A DNA stretch of 23,387 nucleotides from SFHK01 sp964554795 (lineage in GTDB: Bacteria; Bacillota; Clostridia; Christensenellales; Aristaeellaceae): NCBI GenBank assembly GCA_964554795.1, contig CAZKQB010000048.1:1-23387 (forward strand), given 5' to 3'. Of this stretch, positions 16,357 to 23,361 are shown piece after piece (position 1 is the stretch's first letter; each line of letters starts with the position of its first letter). The translations under genes and the position numbers were made by a program. The notes under the pieces were generated by a model. That model was not told the DNA's origin, ran no database searches, and saw only the letters and a program-made list of their open reading frames with translations.

Positions 16357-17223
16357 TCAACCCTCCTTATTGCGCTTCAGGAAGAAGTTCAAGCTGGCGT
16401 TGATCAGCATGATGAACAGGAACAGCACCAGCGCGATGGAAAACAGTGCCTGCTGCTGAAGGCCGGAGGAGTAGGCCATTTCACTGGCTACCGCCGTCGT
16501 CAAAAAGCGCACGCTTTCAAACAGGCTCGGCATGTTGGGCACGTTGCCCGACACCATCATGACTGCCATGGCCTCGCCGATGGCACGCCCGACGCCCAGC
16601 ACCACCGCCGCGGCAATTCCGCTCTTCGCCGCGGGCACGGACACGCGGAAATACGTTTCAATCGGCGTCGCGCCCAGTGCCAGTGAGGCGTCCTCATATT
16701 CCTTGGGCACTGCGTCCAGTGCAGTCATGGAAACCTTGATGATCGACGGGAGAATCATCACCGAAAGTACGAGGATGGCTGCAAGCAGGCTCGAACCGTC
16801 CGAAACGCCGAAAAGCCCTCGAATGCCGGGCACCAGCACGAGCATGCCAACAAGGCCGTAGACCACGGATGGAATTCCCGCCAGTAGACCTACGGCGTTT
16901 TCTACTACCACGCGCAGTTGCGGACTTGCGACCTTGGAAAGGTACACCGCCGTGAAAAAGCCAATAGGTACGCCAATCAGCACCGCTCCGGCCGTGCCAT
17001 ATACGCTGGTCAGGATGAAGGGCAGGATGCCGAACGAGGGCTCAGCTACTGTTGAAGCCCATTTTGTGCCGAACAGAAACGGAATCAGCCCGATGCGCCG
17101 AATCGCCGGAATACCGGATACGATCAAATAAACGGTAATCAGCAGCACAAACACGACGGCAATCAACCCCAGAATCAGGAACAGGCCATGCATCGCGGTT
17201 TCAAACATGTGTCTTTTTTTCAA
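16357..17223 (-). CDS. pstC: Phosphate ABC transporter permease PstC
   Basis: This is the second membrane subunit of the Pst importer, about 288 residues from the chosen start. It shows GLLAGIPSVVYGLVGM, the coupling loop YEDASLALGATPIETYFRVSVPA, and GRAIGEAMAVMMVSGN, all typical of PstC. The TTG at 17223 (encoding M-KKRHMFETAMHG) is preferred since AAAGGAG lies eight bases upstream. The ATG at 17208 is only five codons further in. The frame is open far upstream into pstS, and an ATG at 17322 would overlap pstS, but that extension is hydrophilic, unlike the family, and lacks a ribosome binding site. The gap to pstS is about 85 bases with nothing recognisable in it. Confidence 0.93.
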   Translation of the reverse strand: MKKRHMFETAMHGLFLILGLIAVVFVLLITVYLIVSGIPAIRRIGLIPFLFGTKWASTVAEPSFGILPFILTSVYGTAGAVLIGVPIGFFTAVYLSKVASPQLRVVVENAVGLLAGIPSVVYGLVGMLVLVPGIRGLFGVSDGSSLLAAILVLSVMILPSIIKVSMTALDAVPKEYEDASLALGATPIETYFRVSVPAAKSGIAAAVVLGVGRAIGEAMAVMMVSGNVPNMPSLFESVRFLTTAVASEMAYSSGLQQQALFSIALVLFLFIMLINASLNFFLKRNKEG

Positions 17224-17308
17224 GGCATTCTCTCCTTTGCCGCGCGGTATACGTGAGACTTGTCCGCGTACGAGAGACGACAGGCGCTGCTTTGTCGCTT
17301 TTGTGGCC

Positions 17309-18091
17309 TTATTCGACTTCATCCGCAGCAGAAACGGCGCCGGCCAGCGAGATGATCCATGCTGCGTCCGGAGAGGTAGCGAAGTCGAAGAACCTCTGCG
17401 CGGTCTCGGACAGCGGTACATCCCTACAGGTCACCAGCACGAAGGGACGTTGTATACGATAGCTGCCGCCCTTTATGGCTTCTTCGGAGGGAAGTACGCC
17501 TTCAACAGACAGAGCTTTCACGTTATCCTTCAGCGCGGCGAGGGAAGCATAGCCGATGGCAGCAGGATTCTGGGATACGGCAGTGATTACATCGCCGGTG
17601 GAGCTCAGCTCTTGACGGTATTTGCATGCGTCGTTCGTTCCGGTAATCGACTCGAATCCGTCGCGGGTGCCGCTTCCGGCCTCGCGGCCGATGAGCACGA
17701 TTTCCAAATCCGCACCGCCCAGATCCTTCCAGTTGGTAATTTCGCCGGTGTAAATCTTTGCAATCAGCGCAAGATGTAGGTCATTCACCGGATTATCCGG
17801 ATGCACAATAATCGCAATGTCGTCGTAGGCCAGCACGGTTTCAACCAATCCGGCCTCCTTTTCCGATTGTTTCAGATTGCGGCTGGAAAGCCCAATATCA
17901 CAGCGCCCCTCGCGAACTGCGGCAATACCGGAGCCGGAGCCGGTAGGATTGTAAGTAAAGTTCACGCCCTTGTTTTCCTCGGTGAAGTACTCGCCCAGCG
18001 CGCCGATGACCTTTTCCGCGGAGGTCGAGCCGTCGGTAGATACACTCCCGTCCGCCAGGGCGAATGCAGAGCCCAGCAGCATTGCGAGCAC
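17309..18091 (-). CDS. pstS: Phosphate-binding protein PstS, frameshifted near the start
   Basis: This is the substrate-binding protein of the Pst importer. Phosphate-binding segments are present: STDGSTSAEK near the N-terminus, PTGSGSGIAAV, and GREAGSGTRDGFE. The open frame begins at GTG 18091 and encodes MLAMLLGSAFALADGS, a signal peptide lacking its charged start. The expected start is ATG 18116, with AAGGAG seven bases upstream, but it is out of frame by one base. ATG is followed by five A's; removing one gives MKSVSILTVLAMLLGSAFALA, a complete signal peptide joined to the rest. So either the gene carries a +1 frameshift, or the base call is wrong. The signal shows no lipobox cysteine, unusual for a monoderm PstS. 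A GTG start would give a poor export signal. Confidence 0.85.
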   Translation of the reverse strand: MLAMLLGSAFALADGSVSTDGSTSAEKVIGALGEYFTEENKGVNFTYNPTGSGSGIAAVREGRCDIGLSSRNLKQSEKEAGLVETVLAYDDIAIIVHPDNPVNDLHLALIAKIYTGEITNWKDLGGADLEIVLIGREAGSGTRDGFESITGTNDACKYRQELSSTGDVITAVSQNPAAIGYASLAALKDNVKALSVEGVLPSEEAIKGGSYRIQRPFVLVTCRDVPLSETAQRFFDFATSPDAAWIISLAGAVSAADEVE

Positions 18092-18211
18092 TGTCAGGAT
18101 GCTTACGCTTTTTCATGTTTGAATCTCCTTTCGATTCGTCTTTCGTTCGTTTCTCTTTCCTTGTGGCGATCAAAGGATACCTCCGGAGAGTCAAATACAA
18201 AACCCGACTTT

Positions 18212-18227
18212 TGTCAAATTCATGTCA
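18212..18227 (-). promoter_or_regulatory. Candidate PhoB/PhoP box upstream of pstS
   Basis: On the minus strand TGACA occurs twice at an 11-base interval (TGACATGAATTTGACA, 18227 to 18212). This is the spacing of one helical turn used by PhoB/PhoP boxes. The second copy also reads as a TTGACA -35 element, but no good -10 lies 17 bases on; weak TTGTAT or TATTTG hexamers follow. It lies about 100 bases before the pstS start. The motif is short and the call is tentative. Confidence 0.4.
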
Positions 18228-18246
18228 GATTACGTTCGTTCATACC

Positions 18247-18281
18247 AAAAAAGAACTGCCGTCCGAAGAATCGGACGGCAG
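18247..18281 (-). terminator. Intrinsic terminator after purA
   Basis: A perfect 11-bp GC-rich stem (CTGCCGTCCGA, 18256-18266, with its complement at 18271-18281) and a four-base loop are followed on the minus strand by TTCTTTTTT. It begins 15 bases after the purA stop. It separates the glnA-pyrG-purA region from the pst locus. Confidence 0.92.
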
Positions 18282-18296
18282 CTAAGGCCAAGAAGC

Positions 18297-19565
18297 TTAG
18301 AACATGCGGATATACTCGTCACGGTCTGCACCGACGGAAACATATTGAATCGGGCAATGCACGGCGTTCTCAAGGTAGCGGATGTAGGTCTTGGCTGCCT
18401 CGGGAAGGGACTCGAACGTGCGGCAGGCTGAAACATCGCCGAAGCCGTCCACATATTCGATCACGGGCTTCGCGCGGTTCAGGCGGTCGCCGGTGGGGAA
18501 TTCCGCCGTGCGCACGCCGTCAACTTCGTAGGCCACGCACACGGGAATCTTATCCATATAGGAAAGCACGTCCAGCTTCGTCAATGCAAGCGATGTTGCA
18601 CCCTGCATCATCACGCCATAGCGGGAGGCGGGCACGTCAAACGCGCCTACGCGGCGCGGACGGCCAGTTGCGGCGCCGTATTCGCCGCCGGCCTTGCGCA
18701 GCGCGTCGGCCTCAGGACCGAACATTTCCGCTGTGAACGGACCTTCGCCTACGCAGGTGGAATAGGCCTTCATAATACCGATGGACTGATCCAGTCGTTT
18801 GCCGGGAATGCCTGCGCCGATGGGGGCGTAGGACGCCAGCGTTTGAGAGGACGAGGTGTAGGGATAAATGCCAAAATCAATGTCGCGGAGCGCGCCCAGC
18901 TGCGCTTCGAACATGATGCTTTCGCCTGCTTCGATGGCACTGTTCAGGAAGTGCGTAACGTCGGTGATGTAGGGGCGGATGACGCTTCCGTAGGTATCCA
19001 GCCAGTCGAGCAGCTCGTCTGCGTTGATCGGCTCGTGACCATAGCCGGTCACCGTCAGGTTTTTCCACTCCACCAAATCGCGCACCTTTTCGGCGAGCGT
19101 TTCCTTGTGAAGAAGGTCGTCCATGCGCAGGCCCTTCTTCATGTATTTGTCGGAGTACACCGGAGCAATGCCGCGGCGGGTCGAGCCGTATTTCCGGTCG
19201 GCAAGGCGCTCCTCCTCCATGATGTCCTGAAGCTTGTGGTAGGGCAGGCAGATGATGGCCTTATCGCTGATCTTCAGGTTGTCAGGGGAGATGTGGATGC
19301 CCTTATCGGTCAGCGACTTGATCTCGCCCACAAGGTGCTGGATGTCGATGACCATGCCGTTGCCCATCACGTTGACGGTGGTATCGCGCAGGATACCGGA
19401 CGGCAGAAGGTTCAAAACGAACTTGCCCTTCTCATTGATGACGGTATGTCCTGCGTTATTTCCGCCCTGATAGCGGCACACGATGTTGTAGCCAGAGGAA
19501 AGCAGGTCGACCATACGCCCCTTTCCTTCGTCGCCCCAGTTGATTCCAACGATTGCGGTAAGCAT
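18297..19565 (-). CDS. purA: Adenylosuccinate synthase
   Basis: PurA joins IMP and aspartate with GTP to make adenylosuccinate, the first step from IMP to AMP. The 422-residue protein keeps the GDEGKG P-loop with catalytic D12 and the GGNNAGHT motif with H40. It also keeps STRRGIAP, VGEGPF, and TGRPRR near the C-terminal half. Two positions differ from the textbook enzyme: GDEGKGK reads GDEGKGR, and the IMP-contact motif FEGAQG reads FEAQLG. The sequence around it (GALRDIDFGIYPYTSSS) resembles a variant I recall from Clostridia. ATG 19565 is chosen because the family N-terminus begins there and AAAGGA precedes it. It lies 70 bases after pyrG and is followed by a strong terminator. Confidence 0.95.
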   Translation of the reverse strand: MLTAIVGINWGDEGKGRMVDLLSSGYNIVCRYQGGNNAGHTVINEKGKFVLNLLPSGILRDTTVNVMGNGMVIDIQHLVGEIKSLTDKGIHISPDNLKISDKAIICLPYHKLQDIMEEERLADRKYGSTRRGIAPVYSDKYMKKGLRMDDLLHKETLAEKVRDLVEWKNLTVTGYGHEPINADELLDWLDTYGSVIRPYITDVTHFLNSAIEAGESIMFEAQLGALRDIDFGIYPYTSSSQTLASYAPIGAGIPGKRLDQSIGIMKAYSTCVGEGPFTAEMFGPEADALRKAGGEYGAATGRPRRVGAFDVPASRYGVMMQGATSLALTKLDVLSYMDKIPVCVAYEVDGVRTAEFPTGDRLNRAKPVIEYVDGFGDVSACRTFESLPEAAKTYIRYLENAVHCPIQYVSVGADRDEYIRMF

Positions 19566-19635
19566 GTTTTTGTCCTTTCTCCGATGCTGGTACATATTGC
19601 GTACAGACATTCGATACGGAGTGTCGAAATTCCTT

Positions 19636-21243
19636 TTATTTATCAGAATTTTTCATTAGAGCTGCGTCAACGAAGCCGACGAACAGAGGATGCGCCTTGT
19701 TGGGGCGGGATTTGAACTCAGGATGGTACTGAACGCCCACGTAGAACGGACGATCGCTCAGCTCTACTGTTTCCACCAGCCGCCCGTCGGGCGACAGGCC
19801 GGAAAGCGTAAGGCCGCACCTTGTGAGCACATCGCGGTAGTGGTTGTTGAATTCGTAGCGGTGACGATGACGCTCGGAAATTTCGCTTCTTCCATAGCAG
19901 CGTTCCATTGTTGTGCCGGGCTGGATGATGCACGGGCATGCGCCCAGACGCAGCGTGCCGCCCTTGTCAATGTCATCGTTCTGTCCGGGCATGAAATCGA
20001 TCACCTTGTTTTTGCACATCTCGTCAAACTCGCCGGAGTTCGCGTCGGCGATTCCGGCCACGTTGCGCGCATATTCGATCACGGCAATCTGCATGCCAAG
20101 GCAGATTCCAAGGTATGGCATGCGATTTTCGCGCGCGTACCGGGCAGCCAGGATCATTCCTTCGACACCGCGGGAGCCAAAGCCGCCGGGAATCAAGATG
20201 CCGTCCAGATCGGAAAGTGTAGAAACAGCGTTTTCCTCCGTAATCGACTCAGAATCGATCCAGCGAATGCCCACGTGCGCATTCAGCTCATAGCCTGCAT
20301 GATGCAGTGATTCGGCTACGGATAGGTAGGAGTCGTGCAGCTGGACATATTTGCCGACTAATCCGATCGTCACATTACGTGAGCGTTTTTTGATACGCTC
20401 GACCATATCTTTCCATTCGGTCAGATCGGGCTCGGGCAGGTCAAGGCCAAGCTCGCGGCACACAATGGAGGAAAAGTGCGATTTTTCCAGCATCAGCGGC
20501 GCTTCGTACAAGCAGGGAAGGGTGATATTCTCAATCACGCAGTCCGGCTTCACATTGCAGAACATCGAAATTTTTCGGAAAATAGAGGCCTCCAGAGACT
20601 CGTCGCAGCGCAGTACGATGATGTTCGGAGTAATGCCCATGCCCTGAAGCTCCTTCACGGAATGCTGCGTGGGCTTGGACTTGTGTTCCTCAGAGCCGCG
20701 TAGGAAGGGCACGAGCGTCACGTGAATGAATAAGCTGTTCTCGCGACCAACCTCCAGCGAAATCTGTCGCACAGCCTCCAGAAAGGGCTGCGACTCAATA
20801 TCGCCAATCGTGCCTCCGATTTCGGTAATAACGACGTCGGCCTCCGTGCGCCTGCCTACCTGATAGACAAACTCCTTGATTTCGTCAGTGATATGGGGGA
20901 TTACCTGCACCGTGGATCCCAGATATTCGCCGCGGCGCTCGCGATTCAGCACGTTCCAGTACACCTTTCCGGTGGTCAGATTGGAATACCGGTTCAAATC
21001 CTCATCGATGAACCGCTCGTAGTGCCCGAGGTCCAGATCCGTCTCTGCACCGTCCTCGGTTACATATACCTCGCCGTGCTGGTAGGGGCTCATTGTGCCG
21101 GGATCGACGTTAATGTAGGGATCAAGCTTCTGCGCGGCTACCTTCAGGCCTCGCGCCTTTAGAAGCCGTCCCAGCGAGGCAGCCGTAATCCCCTTGCCAA
21201 GCCCCGAAACTACGCCACCCGTTACGAAAATATACCGAATCAT
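19636..21243 (-). CDS. pyrG: CTP synthase
   Basis: PyrG converts UTP to CTP using ATP and glutamine. The 535-residue protein has the N-terminal synthase domain (VTGGVVSGLGKGI near the start, LDPYINVDPGTMSPYQHGEV after it). The C-terminal class I glutamine amidotransferase domain has the nucleophile Cys near residue 381 in LGICLGMQ and the His/Glu of VQYHPEF near 507-509. ATG 21243 follows GAGGTGAT and gives the standard N-terminus MIRYIFVTGG. No run of G's with an attenuator like that of Bacillus pyrG could be confirmed in the 5' region. It precedes purA in the same direction. Confidence 0.97.
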   Translation of the reverse strand: MIRYIFVTGGVVSGLGKGITAASLGRLLKARGLKVAAQKLDPYINVDPGTMSPYQHGEVYVTEDGAETDLDLGHYERFIDEDLNRYSNLTTGKVYWNVLNRERRGEYLGSTVQVIPHITDEIKEFVYQVGRRTEADVVITEIGGTIGDIESQPFLEAVRQISLEVGRENSLFIHVTLVPFLRGSEEHKSKPTQHSVKELQGMGITPNIIVLRCDESLEASIFRKISMFCNVKPDCVIENITLPCLYEAPLMLEKSHFSSIVCRELGLDLPEPDLTEWKDMVERIKKRSRNVTIGLVGKYVQLHDSYLSVAESLHHAGYELNAHVGIRWIDSESITEENAVSTLSDLDGILIPGGFGSRGVEGMILAARYARENRMPYLGICLGMQIAVIEYARNVAGIADANSGEFDEMCKNKVIDFMPGQNDDIDKGGTLRLGACPCIIQPGTTMERCYGRSEISERHRHRYEFNNHYRDVLTRCGLTLSGLSPDGRLVETVELSDRPFYVGVQYHPEFKSRPNKAHPLFVGFVDAALMKNSDK

Positions 21244-21376
21244 TGCGATCACCTCAAAACTTTGTATATCTGAAATTCCAAGACCTCGTTTCCATGCGCC
21301 TTGCATGGGCAGGAATGGAAGTTCCTTCTGCCGCGTGCTGCCGAAAATGCTTCTTGCGCTTCGTCAGCCGTAGACT

Positions 21377-21547
21377 TCACGCGGCAAATGGTTTTAAATC
21401 ACTGCTTTCCATGCGGGGAAACTCCCCAATAAACTCCAAACCCGTGCGGCAGGCAGCTCGCACGGGCGGAGGGGGCTTTGATAGCTTGCAGACACGTTTA
21501 GGTACGCCCTCTGATCTGAAGGCAACGATTACGCGGCTCATAAGCAT
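21377..21547 (-). pseudogene. Possible remnant of an ANTAR-type response regulator after glnA
   Basis: A 56-codon ORF begins 13 bases after the glnA stop (ATG 21547 or 21541, or TTG 21559 directly after it). Its start, MSRVIVAFRSEGVPKRVCKL, followed by VRAACRTG, resembles by eye the first strand and helix of receiver domains in ANTAR regulators that I recall lying next to glnA in Clostridia. The receiver aspartate and the ANTAR RNA-binding part are absent, and there is no ribosome binding site. The ORF spans a terminator-like hairpin, which a working gene would not. The remaining 130 bases up to pyrG show no convincing continuation. It may be a decayed gene or chance. Confidence 0.3.
21441..21466 (-). 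terminator. Hairpin in the glnA-pyrG gap, probable terminator for glnA
   Basis: A perfect 8-bp stem (CCCGTGCG at 21441-21448, complement at 21459-21466) has a 10-base loop. On the minus strand it is followed by TTTGGAGTTTATT, an interrupted T tract. It lies about 95 bases after the glnA stop. As a terminator it is moderate; a role in a pyrG leader is also possible. The rest of the 316-bp gap holds only the possible gene remnant. Confidence 0.55.
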
Positions 21548-21559
21548 TTTTGCGTTCAA

Positions 21560-22891
21560 TTAATAGGTAATCAGGTATTTTTCGATTTCCCAGCTACTCA
21601 CCTGCGTTCGGTAGGTTTCCCATTCCTTCAGCTTGCCGGCAACATACTGGCTCACGATGTGCTCTCCCAGCGCATCGCAAATCAGCTGATCCTTCTGCAT
21701 TTCGACCACGGCGGAATGCAGCGAGCCGGGCAGGCTGCAAATGCCGCGCGCTGCGCGCTCGTCCACGGTCATTGCGAAGATGTTATCCGTGATTTCGGCC
21801 GGAGGAGTGAGCTTGCGCTCAATGCCGTCCAGACCGGCAGCCAAACAGACCGTCAGCGCCAGATATGGGTTGCAGGCCGGATCGGGGCAGCGAAGCTCCA
21901 CGCGAGTGGACTGTCCGCGCGAGGCTGGAATGCGAATCAGTGCAGAACGGTTGGAAGCCGACCACGCAGTGTAGCAAGGTGCTTCATAGCCGGGCACAAG
22001 GCGCTTATAGGAATTGACGAGAGGATTGAGCACGGCAGTCATACCGCTTATGTGCTCCAAAAGACCTGCAATGAAATGGCGTGCGTCATCCGACAGCTTC
22101 TTGTCGCCCTTTTCGTCGAAGAAAATATTCTTCCCGTCCTTAAACAGAGACATGTTCGTGTGCATGCCGCTTCCATTCACGCCGAAAATCGGCTTTGGCA
22201 TGAAGGTAGCGTGCAGACCGTTCTTCTGAGCCAGCGTTTTAACTACCATTTTGAAGGTCATGATGTTGTCGGCAGCCGTGAGCGCTTCGGCATACTTAAA
22301 ATCGATTTCGTGCTGTCCTGCAGCAACCTCGTGGTGGGAGGCCTCGATTTCAAAGCCCATTTTTTCCAGCGTCATGCAGATTTCGCGGCGCGTGCTCTCG
22401 CCATGATCAAGTGGGCCGAGATCAAAGTAGCTCGCCTCGTCGTTGGTGGCGGTGGTGGGCTTCCCGGTTTCATCGGTCTGAAAAAGGAAAAATTCGCACT
22501 CCGGCCCCACATTGAACGAATAGCCCATGTCGGAGGCCTTCTTCAGCATCCTGCGCAGCGCACCGCGAGGGTCGCCAATGAACGGCGTACCGTCGGGATT
22601 GTAAACGTCGCAGATCAGGCGGGCAACCTTGCCCTGCTGTGGACGCCACGGCAACACCGTGAAGGTATCCAGATCCGGCCGCAGATACTGGTCAGACTCC
22701 TGAATGCGCACAAAGCCCTCAATGGAGCTTCCGTCGATCATGATCTCGTTGTTAACCGCCTTATTGACTTGTGACGCAGTAATGGCCACATTCTTCATCT
22801 GGCCAAAAATGTCGGTAAACTGCATGCGGATGAATTCAACGTCCTCTTCGCGCACCATGCGGATGATGTCTTCTCTGCTGTATCTGCCCAT
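21560..22891 (-). CDS. glnA: Glutamine synthetase type I (GSI-alpha)
   Basis: GlnA makes glutamine from glutamate, ammonia and ATP as a dodecamer in the cytoplasm. The 443-residue length, the absence of the adenylylation-loop insert and the Arg at position 62 in GSSIEGFVRIQESD identify the GSI-alpha class. In B. subtilis Arg62 mediates glutamine feedback inhibition. Active-site segments are seen: GPECEFFLF, HHEVAAGQHEID, FGVNGSGMHTN, NSYKRLVPGYEAP and ELRCPDPACNPYLA. ATG 22891 follows AAGGAGG at eight bases; a TTG further upstream (22909) is less likely. The C-terminus EIEKYLITY is typical. It has its own promoter and a leader of about 65 bases. Confidence 0.97.
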   Translation of the reverse strand: MGRYSREDIIRMVREEDVEFIRMQFTDIFGQMKNVAITASQVNKAVNNEIMIDGSSIEGFVRIQESDQYLRPDLDTFTVLPWRPQQGKVARLICDVYNPDGTPFIGDPRGALRRMLKKASDMGYSFNVGPECEFFLFQTDETGKPTTATNDEASYFDLGPLDHGESTRREICMTLEKMGFEIEASHHEVAAGQHEIDFKYAEALTAADNIMTFKMVVKTLAQKNGLHATFMPKPIFGVNGSGMHTNMSLFKDGKNIFFDEKGDKKLSDDARHFIAGLLEHISGMTAVLNPLVNSYKRLVPGYEAPCYTAWSASNRSALIRIPASRGQSTRVELRCPDPACNPYLALTVCLAAGLDGIERKLTPPAEITDNIFAMTVDERAARGICSLPGSLHSAVVEMQKDQLICDALGEHIVSQYVAGKLKEWETYRTQVSSWEIEKYLITY

Positions 22892-22962
22892 ACCAAGAAC
22901 CTCCTTCAAAAAAGAGAAAACCAGAAATACCGCTTTACGGCATCCTCGTCCTAAACTCAGAA

Positions 22963-22991
22963 ATGATAGCAGACGAAGCGTCGGTTGTCAA
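22963..22991 (-). promoter_or_regulatory. Sigma-A promoter of glnA
   Basis: On the minus strand TTGACA (22986-22991) is followed after 17 bases by TATCAT (22963-22968). Transcription would start near 22956, giving a leader of about 65 bases before ATG 22891. No GlnR-type TGTNA-N7-TNACA palindrome was found around it. The stretch 22992-23092 behind it shows nothing recognisable. Confidence 0.8.
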
Positions 22992-23092
22992 TAAAAAATT
23001 GCGTGTGGATACGAAAGACAGTACCATGGCTCAAATTGCGATTGATAACGGGTGCATGAGGAAGCAGGGGAGACCTTCAAGAAATAGAAATT

Positions 23093-23117
23093 GCCGGGCC
23101 GATTGAGTTGACCCGGC
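23093..23117 (-). terminator. Terminator after tRNA-Leu
   Basis: Minus-strand GCCGGGTC pairs with GGCCCGGC (8 bp including one G-U) around a nine-base loop, followed by AATTTCTATTTCTT. It begins five bases after the tRNA 3' end. Confidence 0.7.
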
Positions 23118-23121
23118 GTTC

Positions 23122-23203
23122 TGCTGAAAGCGGGACTCGAACCCGCACGCCTTGTGGGCAGGAGATTTTAAGTCTCCGGTGTCTGCCATTCCACCATTTC
23201 AGC
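23122..23203 (-). tRNA. tRNA-Leu (anticodon UAA)
   Basis: The minus strand folds as a class II tRNA. The acceptor GCTGAAA/TTTCAGC is 7 bp with discriminator A. The anticodon stem GGAGA/TCTCC encloses the loop CTTAAAA (anticodon TAA, reading UUA). A long variable arm (GCCCACAAGGC region) and a T arm GCGGG-TTCGAAC-CCGC follow. The 3' CCA is not encoded; GAA follows instead, so it must be added after transcription. It has its own promoter and terminator. Confidence 0.96.
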
Positions 23204-23213
23204 GAACAAAGGT

Positions 23214-23242
23214 ATTATAGCACTTTGACTATTGGATGTCAA
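23214..23242 (-). promoter_or_regulatory. Consensus promoter of the tRNA-Leu gene
   Basis: On the minus strand, a perfect TTGACA (23237-23242) and a perfect TATAAT (23214-23219) are spaced by 17 bases. The tRNA 5' end at 23203 lies ten bases after the -10. Confidence 0.9.
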
Positions 23243-23264
23243 TGAAAATCAATGTTGCAGTGTT

Positions 23265-23315
23265 TGTAGGTTTGTCAAACATTTTGTACACCAACCCGTG
23301 AGAGCCATTCCATTG
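23265..23315. repeat. Right copy of the 51-bp inverted repeat
   Basis: This is the inverted partner of bases 1-51, with 49 of 51 positions matching. The inner boundary is at 23265 (reading TGTAGG inward to outward). On this side sequence continues for another 72 bases to the window edge. The repeat unit may therefore be longer than 51 bp; the left copy cannot show it because the window begins there. Confidence 0.85.
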
Positions 23316-23361
23316 GTGACAGCCAGTGCAGTGGTCGCATGGGTCGGGCGTTGCTGCGACT

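Noticed and set aside
17224..17421. Upstream extension of PstC into pstS
   Set aside because: The added residues are hydrophilic and basic, unlike PstC N-termini, and overlap pstS; AAAGGAG points to TTG 17223.
17898..18200. 100-codon minus-strand ORF that contains ATG 18116 of pstS
   Set aside because: This is the shifted frame after the pstS start. Its sequence beyond the first few codons is low-complexity shadow of PstS; the ATG and its ribosome binding site belong to pstS.
18843..19715. 290-codon plus-strand ORF across purA and into pyrG
   Set aside because: It is the antisense shadow of two well-supported enzymes, with no family resemblance.
21659..22774. 371-codon plus-strand ORF antisense to glnA
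   Set aside because: It lies wholly within the unmistakable glnA gene, has no recognisable family and no convincing ribosome binding site; long antisense frames are common with this codon use.
22925..22945. Stem ATGCCG/CGGTAT in the glnA leader as an ANTAR target hairpin
   Set aside because: It is a single six-bp stem with a G-U pair, and the loop lacks the A1/G4 hexaloop pattern; no paired second hairpin is present.
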